A stretch of DNA of 64,000 nt from Artemia franciscana (taxonomy: Eukaryota; Arthropoda; Branchiopoda; Anostraca; Artemiidae): positions 26,673,355 to 26,737,354 of the forward strand of contig NC_088883.1 in assembly GCF_032884065.1 (NCBI RefSeq), given 5' to 3'. Each line of letters opens with the position of its first letter. Position 1 is the stretch's first letter. A program made the position numbers and the translations under genes. Shown piece by piece: positions 35,046-46,479 of this stretch. The notes under the pieces were generated by a model. That model saw only the letters and a list, made by a program, of their open reading frames with translations. It was not told where the DNA came from and searched no databases.

Positions 35046-35774
35046 TTTATAAAAATTACACCTGTCAAGTAGGAAAATTTCTAAGATTTAGAAAATTGGT
35101 TAACATAGAAGCTTGGCAATACCATCCTTGAGTGTGCTTTTTGGCACTGGATTCATTACTGAAAGTTTCTTGTTCCTAATCTAACACCTTGCCAAGATAG
35201 AGCAAAGTAGCTAAACTTTTTTTCTATTTTTCATTCAATTCCTAATTTAATATCTCAATTCTCGCAAAAAATTCCTAAATTCTGGACTATCATAAGATTC
35301 TAAGCTCAGCACTAAAATCCAAAGATCTTAAGAGAATTAGACAAGGAGTAAGACAAGGAGATCCATAAGACAAGGAGTGGTATTCCTAGATACCGCGGTG
35401 ATCAATTAAATAACATCAAATATGTCTAAACTCTAAATGAAGTTAGACAGTATGTTTAGACTCTGCTAGATGTTAGGAATAAATCCTTGGTTTTGTTTAC
35501 TATTCGACAGTGGTAATTAATGAGGAGTCATTTAGAAAGCAGAGAAGTAGAAAATAGGATAAAGGACAGTATCTCGCCAATTTTCGCTGTCTTCATATAC
35601 ACTACAGGGACAAGAATGACACCATCTATAGCAAATGAAACTTGAAAGTATAAATTATAGGTAGCTCTGTTATTCAAATGGAATAAATCTTCAAAGTAAT
35701 TAGATCATGTTTCATGTTGCAACGGGGGAAAGACCATATGGAATAGAGGGCAGGTTCTCGCTAGTTTTTGTTGT
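35046..35774. other. Unassigned spacer
   Basis: Contains a small duplication 'agacaaggagtaagacaagg' near 35340. No exon seen. Confidence 0.35.
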
Positions 35775-35965
35775 CTGCAGGAATCTTGTCAAAACTAAGA
35801 TAGATCTTCATAATTCAAGCATCCACAGAAATCGATCAGTTTTCTTAAGCATACCTTTATGGTATGCTCATTTTTTACTGTCATTTTCACTTGACTTGGG
35901 AAAATTGGCTCCAACTTTGCCCCCCCCCCCCGAAAAAAAACTATGGAAAACTTATTCTGCTGAAC
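35775..35965 (-). repeat. Family R copy 2
   Basis: Matches 25365-25560 (gtcaaaact-agata, aattcaagcatccacagaa, ctccaactttgcccc). Probably the 3' part of an old LINE. Confidence 0.55.
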
Positions 35966-36754
35966 AATCGCAATTCAATAGGAATTATGTTATGTGGAGA
36001 TAGAAATAAAATACAATAAAGGCCAGTAAAGCCGGATCTAGAGCAATATCTTGGGGGGGGGGGGTAGAGGGACGGGACAAGGGTCCAATAATTGACTAAA
36101 TTCACAAGGATAAAATAAAAGAAAATAAATGAGGATGCCAGAAAAATTTTGGAGGCCTATGGTCCCCCTCGACCTCCCCCCTATATCTACTCCTGGAGGC
36201 CATATTCTCACTTGTTTTCGTTGTACTCTGTGCTTCAGTTCTAAAACCGTGTAAATCCAGAATAGTGTAATCCCAGGCTAACGACAAAATGCGACCTCAC
36301 GATTTTTCATAATCTGGCCCCTGGGATATCTGGGATAAGATATCCCAGATATCTGGGATATGTGGGATAAGTTTTTTCCGTCTCTATGGTTTCAGGCCAT
36401 AAATGATACAAGAGCTTGGAAAAGCTAGAAAATCGTTTTTTTTCGTGTTTTAGCAGTAAGTTGTTGAAAAATAGCTGCTAAAAGAACACCAAAATATTTA
36501 ACAAAAATTCTATGTTTAGTCAATTTGCTTTTTAAGGGGATCTGTACCCAGAAATAAATATTTTTGCCTCTAGTAGCACCCTATTAGGGCTGCCACTAAG
36601 AATGTCATATTATCCCAAGATTCATTGGCAAAACTCTAAAACTTTGGAAATATGTCCCGAGACATCTTGCAACAATATTAAAAAAATTAAATACTTTTTT
36701 AGGGTAATGTTAAATATTTTAATGTAAAAAACTTGAGTTTTCTATGGAAGTAAA
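35966..36754. other. Spacer with a perfect 13-bp hairpin
   Basis: Arms 36325-36337 (gatatctgggata) and 36341-36353 are perfect reverse complements with a 3-nt spacer, followed by two more gggata words. G-rich repeat text near 36045-36180. No gene seen. Confidence 0.5.
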
Positions 36755-37195
36755 CAGTGAAGTTGTAACTTAGGAAGAACAAAAATTATTCCCTCGTAAA
36801 CTAAGCGAGATATAACTACAGAAATTGCTTGAGTAAATCAACTCGTGATATCCTCCAATATTTGTAAAATTCTTGAAACTAGCCCTTTACTGAAAATACA
36901 AAACCAAACCCCAGAAAAGCTGGATTCTTAGGAGCAAAATATTCCTCAAGTCGCCTGCAGAAAATAAAAGACCAATTTATACGTCTTTAAGTAGTATTTT
37001 ACTCGCCGTAATATCGATAATCTTTAGTATGTATTTATAATTCTAAAAAAAAAAACTGAGCCAGCTCAGTTTTCAATAAAGCACTAGTTTTAACATTTTA
37101 AGAATGCTGAAAACATCATGACTCAGTCTATTTGAACTAGTTTTGTAGGTATATCTTTCGTAATCTGCGAAGCAGTAATTTTTTTTTTTACTGTA
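36755..37195. mobile_element. Family Y fold-back element, copy 2
   Basis: The left part (36755-36930) is the reverse complement of the Y head and the right part (37068-37195) is in the forward sense (ttttcaataaagcactagtt). Both are diverged from the 18484 copy, so this one is older. Confidence 0.55.
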
Positions 37196-37465
37196 TTCAT
37201 TAATTAACTGATTTTAGTACATAAGCAGACATGTCATTATTTTGCTTTTGTTGTTTTTCGTTTCTTTTCTTTTACCATATCATTTTTTTCTAATTCGTTT
37301 ATTAATTGATTTGGCTACGTAAGCATATATGTCATTGTTTTGTTTTTGTTGCTTTTCTTCTATATTAATTGATGTACTTTTTAGTCTCCCACCATCACAG
37401 GTCAAAAAGCCTTTGTGGGGGTCTAAAGCTTTGTAATTTTTCTTTATTTTCTCTTAATAAACTGA
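37196..37465 (+). repeat. LINE 3' UTR relic
   Basis: 'aaaagcctttgtgggggtct' and 'aaagctttgtaatttttctt' end in 'cttaataaactgatttta'. They match 46545-46650 (agtctttgcggtgatctaaa, then ttgattgattga) and recall the tail of the 22853 LINE. Confidence 0.6.
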
Positions 37466-37489
37466 TTTTATAGGATTTTATAGGAAAAT

Positions 37490-37850
37490 ACCACATTTTC
37501 GTCAGTGTTGCCACAATTAGTCGTGAAAAGAGCAAAACTAATCAGTTGAATTTATCAACGGTTTTAGTCCATAAAAATTCAATCAATAATCTATAGATCC
37601 CAAAAGACAAATGCACCTTCAAAATAAAATTTGCACCTTTTTAGCTTCATTTCCTGGTATTTCAGCTACTTTTCTTTTTTCTTTTTTTTCTTTAATTTGG
37701 TACCCGCTGCTACAAAAAACTGCTTAACTATATAGGGGTATTTTTCAGTAAAATTAAATTCCAGATCGTTACTAACTTCAGATGCATATTGTTGTATAAG
37801 TTACAACTTAACCAATTCGAACAATCAGCTTCTATTTTCACTGTCCTTGG
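37490..37850 (+). repeat. Family T copy 2
   Basis: 'gtcagtgttgccac', a T-run, 'ggtacccgctgctac', 'aaaaaactgctt', then 'tgtccttggtgctttcag'. It runs straight into the satellite, whose units begin with the same last block. Confidence 0.7.
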
Positions 37851-38995
37851 TGCTTTCAGAAAAGACCCGGAAATACAAGAGACTCCAGATACACCAGATA
37901 CCAGACACCAGATTACTTAACACCAGGTTAAGTTCCCACTTAACCTATTCAAATAATCACGTTTCATTTACATTGTCCTTAGTACTTCAAGTACATACCT
38001 TGGTATGCTATAGAACAGCGGATATGCCATATAAAAGACGCCAGATACCAGGCTAAGTTACCGCTAAACCAATTCAAACAGTGAGCTTTTTTTATATGTC
38101 CTTTGTACTTCAAGTAAAGACCTTGGAATAATATAGACACCAAATGCATCAGACAATAGGCACCAGACACCATACACCAGGTTAAGTTTTCACTTAACCC
38201 ATTAAATCAATCAGCTTTTATTTTCGCTGTCCTTGATGCCTTGAGTAAAGACCCTGGAATACTATAGACACCAGACACATCAGATACCAGACACTAGATT
38301 ACCTAACACTAGGTTAAGTTACCACTTAGTCTATTTAAACAATCAGCTTTCATTTTCACTGCCATTAGTACTTTAAGTACATACCTTGGTATACAACAGA
38401 CACCCGGTATCAGACACCAGATACCAGAAACCAGGCCAAGTTACCACTAAACCAATTCAAACAATCAGCTTTTATTTTACCTGCCCTTAGTACTTTAAGT
38501 AAAGACCATGGGATAGTATAGACACCAGATGCACCAAATACCAGACACTAGATTACTTAACACCAGGTTAAGTTACCACTTAGTCTATTTAAACAATCAG
38601 CTTTCATTTTCACTGCTATTAGTACTTTAAGTACATACCTTGGTATACAACAGACACCCGATATCAGACACCAGATACCAGAAACTAGGCCAAGTTACCA
38701 CTAAACCAATTCAAACAATCAGCTTTTATTTTACCTGCCCTTAGTACTTTAAGTAAAGACCATGGAATAGTATAGACACCAGATGCACCAAATACCAGAC
38801 ACTAGATTACTTAACACCAGGTTAAGTTACCACTTAGTCTATTTAAACAATCAGCTTTCATTTTCACTGCCCTTAGTACTTTAAGTAAAGACCATGGAAT
38901 ACTATAGACACCAGATGCACCAGATATCAAACACCAGGTTAAGTTTTCACTTAACCAATTCAAATGACCAAATTTAATTTTCACTGTCCTTGGGA
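37850..38995 (+). repeat. Satellite with 254-bp higher-order unit
   Basis: Each basic unit of 115-135 bp has 'aatcagcttt', 'cactgcccttagtactttaa', a run of 'ccagatacca' words and 'aggttaagttaccact'. Two unit types alternate (ctttaagtacatacc versus ctttaagtaaagacc). The type-A landmark falls at 38359 and 38613, a 254-bp period. Units at the left edge are more diverged than those in the middle. Confidence 0.88.
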
Positions 38996-39214
38996 CTTTA
39001 GGTTTTCAGTTTAAGAACATTCTCAGCGGTGCGACTTTTATTGTGTCTCAACTAGATCTCATTTTTTTACCTCCAATTTATCAGTGTTTTTATAAGCCCC
39101 TATCAGTGTTAAACCCCATCCTTAGCGTCTTAAAACAGAAACTATGTCAAGTGAAAAAATCTTTTCACTCAGGAGAGCGAAAATTTTCAAGAGTGCGACT
39201 TTTATTGTATATCT
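38996..39214. other. Unassigned spacer
   Basis: Two 'gcgacttttattgt' words about 160 bp apart hint at an old repeat. No exon seen. Confidence 0.35.
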
Positions 39215-39375
39215 ATGAACTAAAGGCTAACGGAATATTGGAATTTATGTCGGTTTTATCAGCTAGGGGGGTAATAAAAAGTGGACCTTGGAATGAACCA
39301 GGGTGGAGGAGGAGCGTGTGAAGCCGTGTTGGCCTCTAGCAGTGTTGCAGTAAATTGTTAGTAATATAAACAATA
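39215..39375 (+). repeat. LINE 3'-end fragment with TAG-type tail, copy 3
   Basis: 'aaccagggtggaggaggagc' ... 'gttggcctc' ... 'gcagtaaattgttagtaata' matches copies at 165-250 and 29860-29970. Confidence 0.5.
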
Positions 39376-39455
39376 AAGGTTAAAACACAAAACAAAATAC
39401 TTTTAACACCCCAATTTATGAAAGAATAAGTGATAACCTTTTTCTCTTTTTTTAG

Positions 39456-39747
39456 GAATGCAACCCTCAATGCCGAGCTCCAATTGGTCACCATTTTTAC
39501 TATCTCGAGAATTAGGTACCCCACCAATCCCTTCCATGTCTCCATTCCCGATGTCGAGCCACTCTATGCATGATCAAGGATATGAACCACAATCAACTAT
39601 TGGATCCCTTGGTGGTTTCAAAGGGGACCTGCTCTATCCCGTTTTTACCGTTGGATTCTTCATTTTTGGTGTCATTGTAGTTGTCAAAATGGTTTTGTTT
39701 TTCATAAATGCAATCAAAGGAAAGCTGGGACTTGTCGAATTACACGG
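39456..39747 (+). CDS. Gene 3 internal exon: Pro/Ser/Met-rich, membrane segment
   Basis: Acceptor 'tctctttttttag' and entry phase 1, exactly as for the last exon of gene 1. It reads MQPSMPSSNWSPFLLSRELG, then a Pro/Ser/Met-rich run, then GGFKGDLLYP. A strong hydrophobic helix (VFTVGFFIFGVIVVVKMVLF) and basic INAIKGKLG follow. The donor is GG|GTAGGA. GG joins G of the next exon to give Gly. The product is probably a single-pass membrane or secreted protein; the start and any signal peptide lie upstream and were not found. Similarity to gene 1 around GF-x-IF-x-VI-x-(V)K suggests distant paralogy. No family name can be given. Confidence 0.76.
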
Positions 39748-40112
39748 GTAGGATTTATGTTTCTTTCTCCCCCCTCTGTCACTCTATTCAAATAGTTCGT
39801 GGTAACAAACTGTAGGGATTAAGTGGGAGGATCTTTCCACGGAGGAATTTTTCATGGGGAAAGGATTTTCCATGGAGGGGACCTGGATTTCCTTGCATTA
39901 TTTAAAAAACAGTCAGAAATTAAATTACACGGGTAGGATTTATGTTTCTTTCGCCCTCCTCTGTCACTCTATTCAAATAGTTCGTGGTAACAAACCTGTA
40001 GGGATTAAGTGGGAGGATCTTTCCACGGAGAAATTTTTCATGGGGAAAGGATTTTCCATAGAGGGGAGCAGGATTTCCTTGCATTATTTAAAAAACAGTC
40101 AGAAATTAAACA
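39738..40112 (+). repeat. 185-bp tandem duplication including the exon's splice donor
   Basis: 'attacacgggtaggatttat' occurs at 39739 and 39924, and the following 170 bp are nearly identical. The first copy begins in the last nine bases of the exon. GTAGGA therefore occurs at 39748 and again at 39933. Confidence 0.9.
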
Positions 40113-40138
40113 AAAAAAAACAAGTTTTTTCATCCTAA

Positions 40139-40745
40139 AGTAAGGAGCAATATTAAAAACTTAAAACGAACAAAAATTATCAAACAGTCCGAGGTAACGA
40201 ACTGTAGTAAGGAGCGAACCGGCTTAATAGTAATCGATACTCTAAAAAACGGAATTTTGACATTAATAGTTACGTCAAAAGAATCACATTTTAATGCTGA
40301 TTTTAAATATATAAGTTTCATCAAGTTTAATCCTACCCATCAAAAGTTACGAGCCTGAGAAAATCTTGCCTTATTTTGGAAAATAGGGGAAAGACTTCTT
40401 AAAAGTAATAGAATCTTAACTAAAATTACACCATCAGATTCAGCGTATCAAAGAACCCCACAGTAGAATTTTCAAGCTCCTATCTACACAAATGTGGAAT
40501 TTTGTATTTTTTGGCACGATGCGTGTTTATTTGTTTTTTGTTGTTTTTTTTTCCCAGGGGTGATCATATCGAACCAGTGGTCCAAGAATGTCACGAGAGG
40601 GTTCGTTCTGACGGGAATTAAAAGTTCTATGCCCTTTTTAAGTGACCCAAAAAATTGGAGGGCATCTAGGCCCCCTCCCATGCTCATTTGTTTCCCAAAG
40701 TCACCGGATCAAAAGTCATCGGTTTGTCATGTATCGGGCAAAACC
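40139..40745 (-). repeat. Family X 3' half, minus strand
   Basis: It reads 'aacgaactgtagtaaggagc', 'gaatcacattttaatgctga', 'gagcctgagaaaatcttgcc' and 'aattggagggcatctaggcc', the reverse complement of family X. It lies in an intron of gene 3. Confidence 0.8.
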
Positions 40746-41621
40746 ACCCGTCCTCCCGAAAAATATTATGTAAACTAGTAAATGACTAACGTAATCACCT
40801 TAAAAAAAAAAAAAAACTTGGCCATGACACCCATCCCCCTAGCCAAGGAACCAGCAACGGCTTGCCCTCGTTTACACCCCCTTGAATAGATCTATGAGCA
40901 AATTTAATTAAATTAGGTTTTTCATAGGGTATTTCAAAAAAGAAAATTATGTGTTTCACTTTTTGAAATCACTTTTTAATTTTGTTTTTACTTTTTCCAT
41001 GAAAAAGCCATAAAAATTTTGATAATCAGTTCTGATGTTGACAATCATGCCAAGTAATGATGCAATTTATTCCCTTCTTACCTAAAAGAGCCGTTGGAGA
41101 GTCTACCCCCCCCCCAACACCAAAATAAAACAGCAAAAATTGCCCTCATCTTTGTTTCAGAAGCCTAAAGAGTCTTCGTATATTACGTAGTTAGATAATG
41201 CAACGTTTATTTCCCACACAAGAAAAAGGAGAGTAAAAAAGTATCCCGGGATTTTTGAATATTTTGAGCAATAAATTGTTTATAAGACAGATTTTTGGCT
41301 GAATTTTAACACCACAAGTCCTAACTCCCATATCTCTGTACTTAATGAAATAAAACTTGTTTGAAATAAAATAAAACTAAAGTTTGATTCCAAAAAACAT
41401 ATTTTGCCATCATTTGCAGAATACTTGGTTGCCAAATATGGAGTTGCAGTCGAGTGACTGTAAGGGTCAGTTCGATAAAAATACTACTTGCCTTTTGCCC
41501 CCCCTCCCCAGAAAAAAACCTCTTCCACGTGCCAATCAATTCAAATTACGAATGCGAGGAAAATATTCTTTTCTCCTCATCGAGTTATTACTTTTACCAC
41601 ATTATTTGAGGTTTTTTTTAG
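40746..41621. other. Intron of gene 3, remainder
   Basis: AT-rich with a C-run at 41107. It ends in acceptor 'gaggttttttttag' before 41622. The open frame before the acceptor is intron read-through. Confidence 0.45.
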
Positions 41622-41798
41622 GAGATCAAGCAGGTCAGGGAGAGCTATGGAAGACAAAAATGGCTTAGAAGAGCTGAATAGGCTAACGGCCGTTGTTATG
41701 TCTGCCCTGAACACGGACGAATGCTTGAAGAGAACATTATGTGAAGCAGGAAGGATTTCCAAAAAATTTGATGATAATAATCTGAGTGTACTCTCCAG
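41622..41798 (+). CDS. Gene 3 internal exon with CLKRTLCE motif
   Basis: Acceptor ...tttttttag and donor AG|GTAAGT. It joins the upstream exon as Gly and the downstream exon as Ser (AG+C). The peptide is RSSRSGRAMEDKNGLEELNR, then a helix-like stretch, TDECLKRTLCEAGRISKKFD and DNNLSVLS. The C-x5-C with C-L-x-R-x-(L/I)-C-E recalls the DM4/12 domain of arthropod secreted proteins (CVLRAICE-like). That is a resemblance only, because the rest of the domain is not evident. Three broken copies of this exon follow in the intron. Confidence 0.78.
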
Positions 41799-43010
41799 GT
41801 AAGTTTTCTTCTAAATCAGTTTTTTTTTAGAAACAAATTTTCATCTTTACAACTATTCATTATGATGTACAGCATGTGCTACTGCAAATACTACTGCAGC
41901 TCGTCATACTAACTGTCAGGATGTATTAGCTGTCATATTGCTGTCAAAACAGTGAAATGACGTTGCCATATCCTCTCCTTTGTAACGTCGCTCTGTTATG
42001 TTCTTTTCTGTATCTGTTCTCTTTAGCGTTGTATAACGTTGTGGATGTTCTAACGATGTCAGAACATTTTTATGTCTGCCTTCGAAACTGACAAATACTC
42101 AAAGAGAACATAATTGAAAGAGGGAAGGATTCAAAAACAAATTGATGATAATAATCTGAGTGAACTCTCCAGGTAATTTTTTTTCTAAATCTATATTTTT
42201 GGAAACAAATTTTCATTTTGCAACTATTCATAATGATGTATAGCATATGCTACTGCAAATGCTACAGCAGCTCATCGTACTAACTGTCAGAATGTATCAG
42301 CTGTCATATTGCTGTCACAAGAGTGAAATAACGTTGCCATATCCTCTTCGTTGTACGTCGTTCTGTTATGTTCTTTTCTGTATCTGTTCTCTTTAGCGCT
42401 TTATAACGTTATGGGTGTTGTAACGATGTCAGAACATTTTTATGTCTGCCTTCGAAACTGACGAATACTCGAAGAGAACATAATTGAAAGAGGGAAGGAT
42501 CTAAAAAAAAATTGATGATAGTAATCTGAGTGAACTCTCCAGGTAATTTTTCTTCTAAATCTCTATTTTTGGAAACAGATTTTCATCTTTGCAACTATAC
42601 ATAATGATGTACAGCATGTGCTACTTCAAATGCTACAACCCTTCGTACTACCTGTCAGGATATGTTACTTGGCATGTTACAGTCAGGATCGTTATCTAAG
42701 GTTGTCAAGCTCTCTTCTTTGTAGCGTTGTTTTGATATGTTCTTCTCTGTATCTGCTCCCTGTAGCGTTGTCTAACGTTTTGGATGTTCAAATAATATTA
42801 GAACACTGTCATGCCTGCCTTGGAAACTGGCAAATACTTAAAGAGAACATTATGTAAATCAGAAGGATCTAAAAAAAATTTATGATCTAAGTATACTCTC
42901 CAAGTAATTTTTTTTTAAATCTGAATTTTGAGTAATTACTTTTCATCTTTCGAACAATTCATAAAGGTGTATAATACTTAAAGACATGCAAATACTATAA
43001 CTGCTATTAC
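41690..43010 (+). repeat. Tandem array of the gene 3 exon: one live, three dead copies
   Basis: 'agagaaca' in the exon at 41729 recurs at 42103, 42473 and 42842 (periods 374, 370 and 369). Each copy has the exon 3' half, the intron start (gaaacaaattttcat, tgatgtacagcatgtgctac) and a T-rich acceptor-like 'ctgttctctttag'. Copies 2 and 3 keep 'ctctccag|gtaat'; copy 4 has lost the donor G. All three extra copies carry in-frame stops and cannot be used in the gene's frame. Confidence 0.9.
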
Positions 43011-45077
43011 AGCGGCAGTTCGATCGATCTGAAAACCTATCTGAGGTTTAAGCCCTCTTAGATCTCAAATCAGCTTATGTCCTTGCTTTTACTTTTCCAA
43101 ATCTGGTTGTGAAAGTTCCAATTGTCTTCCTATTGTCAGGGCGAATCCCCAGCATTTTGTTGGGGAGGCAAGAGAGGTCCATTTCCGGCTAGTCAAGGGG
43201 CATGGGATATATAATAGTTTTTCTCCACATTATCGGGGGGCAACTGCCTCTCCCCTTACGAAACCCCTGCCTAGCGTGGCTGCCATTCAAAATCTGCCAT
43301 TCACAGTCGCAGCGTGGAACAGCCTCCTATTTTTGTTTCCAACAGCTCATCATATTACCTATAATGTTCTGAAGTCATAAGTATCCCTAATACACATTTT
43401 TTTTTGTACTGATCTTACCTCTCTGGTGGCATCTTCAATAGCATGGATCAGAATTACCCTTCCCTCTGTGGTACAAGGCTGTCATTATGTTGGTGTTTTA
43501 ACATGTCTGATTGTTGAATTTTTCAAGGTTAAGTTAAAATGAATAGTGACTGATAATCAGATTATCCTCAGTTTTGTGACAGCATAAGGTTCCCTGCCAC
43601 ACCTATTCTTTGTCCTGATTTTACCTCTCTGGTGTCTTCTTCAATAGTAAAGAATTTTTTTCAGCTGTAACAAGCGGTTGTCATTCTTGTGGCACTTTCA
43701 AATGTCTGATTGTCGAATTCTTCAAGGTTAAGCTAAATCTAAATAGTGGTTTATAATTTTATTTAGTATGACATTGTTTTTCCTTTTTTATGTGTGTGTT
43801 AAGATTTTTTTTTTAATTGGTTCCATTTTTGTTCTTGTGTCGATTATGGTACTGTATATTCTTTTTTTCGAGCTGGTTGTAAGAGGGTTACATCACCTTT
43901 CTTTATTTTATTATGTTTTTTTTTATTGGGCTGGGGAATCCTTTACCACCTGATTTGAATTGATTGTTTTTGAGTTATGCAGGAAACATAAAATACAGCA
44001 TAGGGTGATTTCTTGTGACACTAAAGGGCGGGGTCGCTCTAACCCCCCTAGCCCCTTTACTTGCGGCTATGTGAACATTCGATCGTTTTTTAAATAACAT
44101 TTTGCTTAAAAAAAAAGATTTATGGAATTTTGAATGTCTCAAAGATGAAAAATAAAAAAAGAAGGTGTCCATAATATTTGAACAATATTTTGGTAATAAA
44201 TAGTATCTGAATGCTCCTTTTTCATTGTCTCATTTACTTTTATTCTCATTCCCCTATTTTGGACAATGGGGCCTGATGTGGAGGGGCTGCAATGTCTATT
44301 TGATTTTTTATTATTGTAAATTAATAAACGAATATGAACTTCAAAAAACAAATCGTAGCTGCATCTAAATTACTATTTCCAAGAGCTACTCTATTAAATT
44401 GAACCTGAAACTCGAAAAATCAAAATTTTGCAAAAATATAAGTTAAGCTAAATAAGATAAATATTGTCTCAAAAGCTAAAAAAAAACTCGAATTAACGTT
44501 TTAGGTATAATAAAAATCAAAAGATGAATCATAAATGTAACGTGAGTAAAGAATCAGCAACAGAAGAAGGAAACATTAATAGAAAATTAGTTTTTACTAA
44601 AAAAATATCGAAAAAAAAGACGGAGAAGCCAAGAACGTATCCAGAAATTTTTTTGGGGGAGGCATTTTTTGGGAGGGGGGCTTACAAAAAAAAATTAAAA
44701 AATGTATCAAGTTTTGTTTACATGCATTTTTGTTGTGTTTTTACAAGTCAAGTAAAAGTCATTTATGTTTTTTGGGGAGGGGGGCAAACCTCTTAGCATT
44801 CCACCTTGATATAGATTCAGAAGGAACCATGCAATTTGAGGACAGGTAAAAAAAGTTTGTTGAAGTACCCCGTGAAAAGCCTTTAACTTCATTCGTTTCA
44901 GTTAGTTCAATTTATTCGACTTAAAAACGATCAGTTTTATTAAACACTGTTTAATTATTGTATCTGGTTTCTTGAAAATCTTCATTTTCTGCTTCATCTT
45001 CCCAGATATCCTCTTTATTTTATCTCTTCATGTTCTTCTAATTTTTTATTTTATTAATTGTAACTCATCTTTTTCAG
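43011..45077. other. Last intron of gene 3, with family V copies
   Basis: It holds a V fragment (about 43970-44080) and a fuller V copy (44635-44810, 'atccagaaatttttttgggg' ... 'tgttgtgtttttacaagtca'). Diverged duplicates of 'ctctggtg-catcttcaatag' lie near 43430 and 43630, and 'gtctgattgttgaattt-ttcaaggttaag' near 43510 and 43710 (period about 200). No exon seen. The acceptor 'catctttttcag' closes it. Confidence 0.5.
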
Positions 45078-45183
45078 CGTAATTGGAAAAATGGCCCCAA
45101 AAAGCGTCAATGATAATCTGAAGATATTTAATGATGGTGATAAATGTGAAAAATTCAAATGTGGTCAGTTGCATACAAAATAA
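45078..45183 (+). CDS. Gene 3 last exon: Cys-containing C-terminus
   Basis: Acceptor ...tttttcag and stop TAA at 45181-45183. The first C completes a Ser codon from the previous exon, then VIGKMAPKSVNDNLKIFNDG and DKCEKFKCGQLHTK. The C-x4-C pair here plus C-x5-C in the previous exon give four cysteines, enough for two disulphides in an extracellular C-terminal domain. Conserved-looking GKM and F-x-x-G-x-x-C words suggest a real folded module. Only about 35 codons, so the call rests on phase, splice site and composition. Confidence 0.72.
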
Positions 45184-45420
45184 GACCGATGATTTTTTTC
45201 TTACCTTTTTTTATATCGTCTCTATTTATTTTTAATTTAATTCGTAGAATATAAATAAGCCAGATGTATTCGTTTCCTATATTTAAGAAGTTTATTTAAA
45301 AAAGTCACTGAGCATTTATTTGCATGTCAATACCCTAGGCAAGTATGACAATTTAGAAATAGAAATGATGGACTAGAGATCTAGAAATCTAAAAAGCCTT
45401 AGAAATAGAAAAGACAAGTG
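45184..45420. other. 3' flank of gene 3
   Basis: Probable 3' UTR and flank. I find no canonical AATAAA close by, only variants such as ATAAATAAG near 45250. Confidence 0.35.
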
Positions 45421-45424
45421 ACAG

Positions 45425-45630
45425 AATAGATGGGAAATATATAATTTGGGATATATTTCTGCACATAAGAGGGGGGGTAAAATATTTGGACAGTTTGAAG
45501 TCAGAAAACAATTCTTACTTCATAATATACAGAATAATTGTACCTAACACATTTTGCATGCAGACGCGCGAGACAAGACAAAGACAAGTGACAGAATAAA
45601 CGTGCAAATATATAGCCCAAATTAGTTTCT
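45425..45630. repeat. Family W inverted-repeat element (old)
   Basis: 'gggaaatatataatttggga' near 45430 and the reverse-complement-like 'tgcaaatatatagcccaaat' near 45604 match the arms of the element at 55150-55275. Confidence 0.55.
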
Positions 45631-45639
45631 AAATTAACG

Positions 45640-45950
45640 AAGAAACAGGTTTGTTCTCAAGTTTTACACATCGTAAACTTGAGTGGGCGGCACATAATAC
45701 ACTAGTACCAAAATTCCTTCCCCTCTACGGAAAATAAAAAAAAAAACAAAAATCAAATAAAATTCTCTAATTTGGAAAGTCTTATTTTCCACAGGGGGAT
45801 ATTTTCCCGGGGGGTGATTTTCCCGGGGGCGTTGTTTTCCACGGGGGCATTTTACAAGGGGAGTATATTCCGGGGGGTAAATACCGGGGGGTGGGGGTAA
45901 GCGTCGCGCCAGATACGACACCCGAGGAGCGGTTTGAAACTTCAAAAATT
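45640..45950. repeat. TTTTCC-GGGG degenerate repeats
   Basis: A run of 'tattttcccgggggg', 'gattttcccgggggc', 'gttttccacgggggc' words, the reverse complement of the 30185-30400 type. Pro-rich minus-strand frames are read-throughs. Confidence 0.6.
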
Positions 45951-46479
45951 GAGGGGATGTAGAACTAAATCAGAAGGCTTTATGTATATTCAGATTGTCA
46001 AAAGGGTTACGTGCAATATCCTAGGAACAGCTAAGGCTATTACGTTGTAATTTTCAGGGCATATTGTTGGGGATGTTGAATAAAGTCAAAAAACACTATG
46101 TTCACCCAATTTTGTCAAAGAAAGTGTAACAACGTTACTTCAGGAATTGCAAAGGGTATAAGTTGAAACTATCCCCGTATATTGAGGAGTTAAATTAAAA
46201 GAAACCATGTGCATTCAGGTTTTAAAAGTCGCATTTTGAATAAATCAAGAATTAGCAAAGTGTATTAAGGTGGGACCTGCAGGTAATGTTGAGGGGTATA
46301 TTTAACTGAATCAACTCACACCATGCTCATGAAGGTGGTCAAAATGGCATATCAGCAACATCTCAGGAGCTACTGAGGGTATTTAAACATATACTATAAT
46401 ATAAACATCTAACAATGAGCTCATATCTCAAGAAAAAAAAAATTTTTTTCTTTTTTCGGAATTGAAAAAATTTTTTTTT
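45951..46479. other. Unassigned spacer
   Basis: No exon or shared repeat seen. Confidence 0.35.

Noticed and set aside
38359-38990. Satellite as a centromere
   Set aside because: Only about 1.1 kb long and derived from a dispersed repeat; no evidence of a large array.
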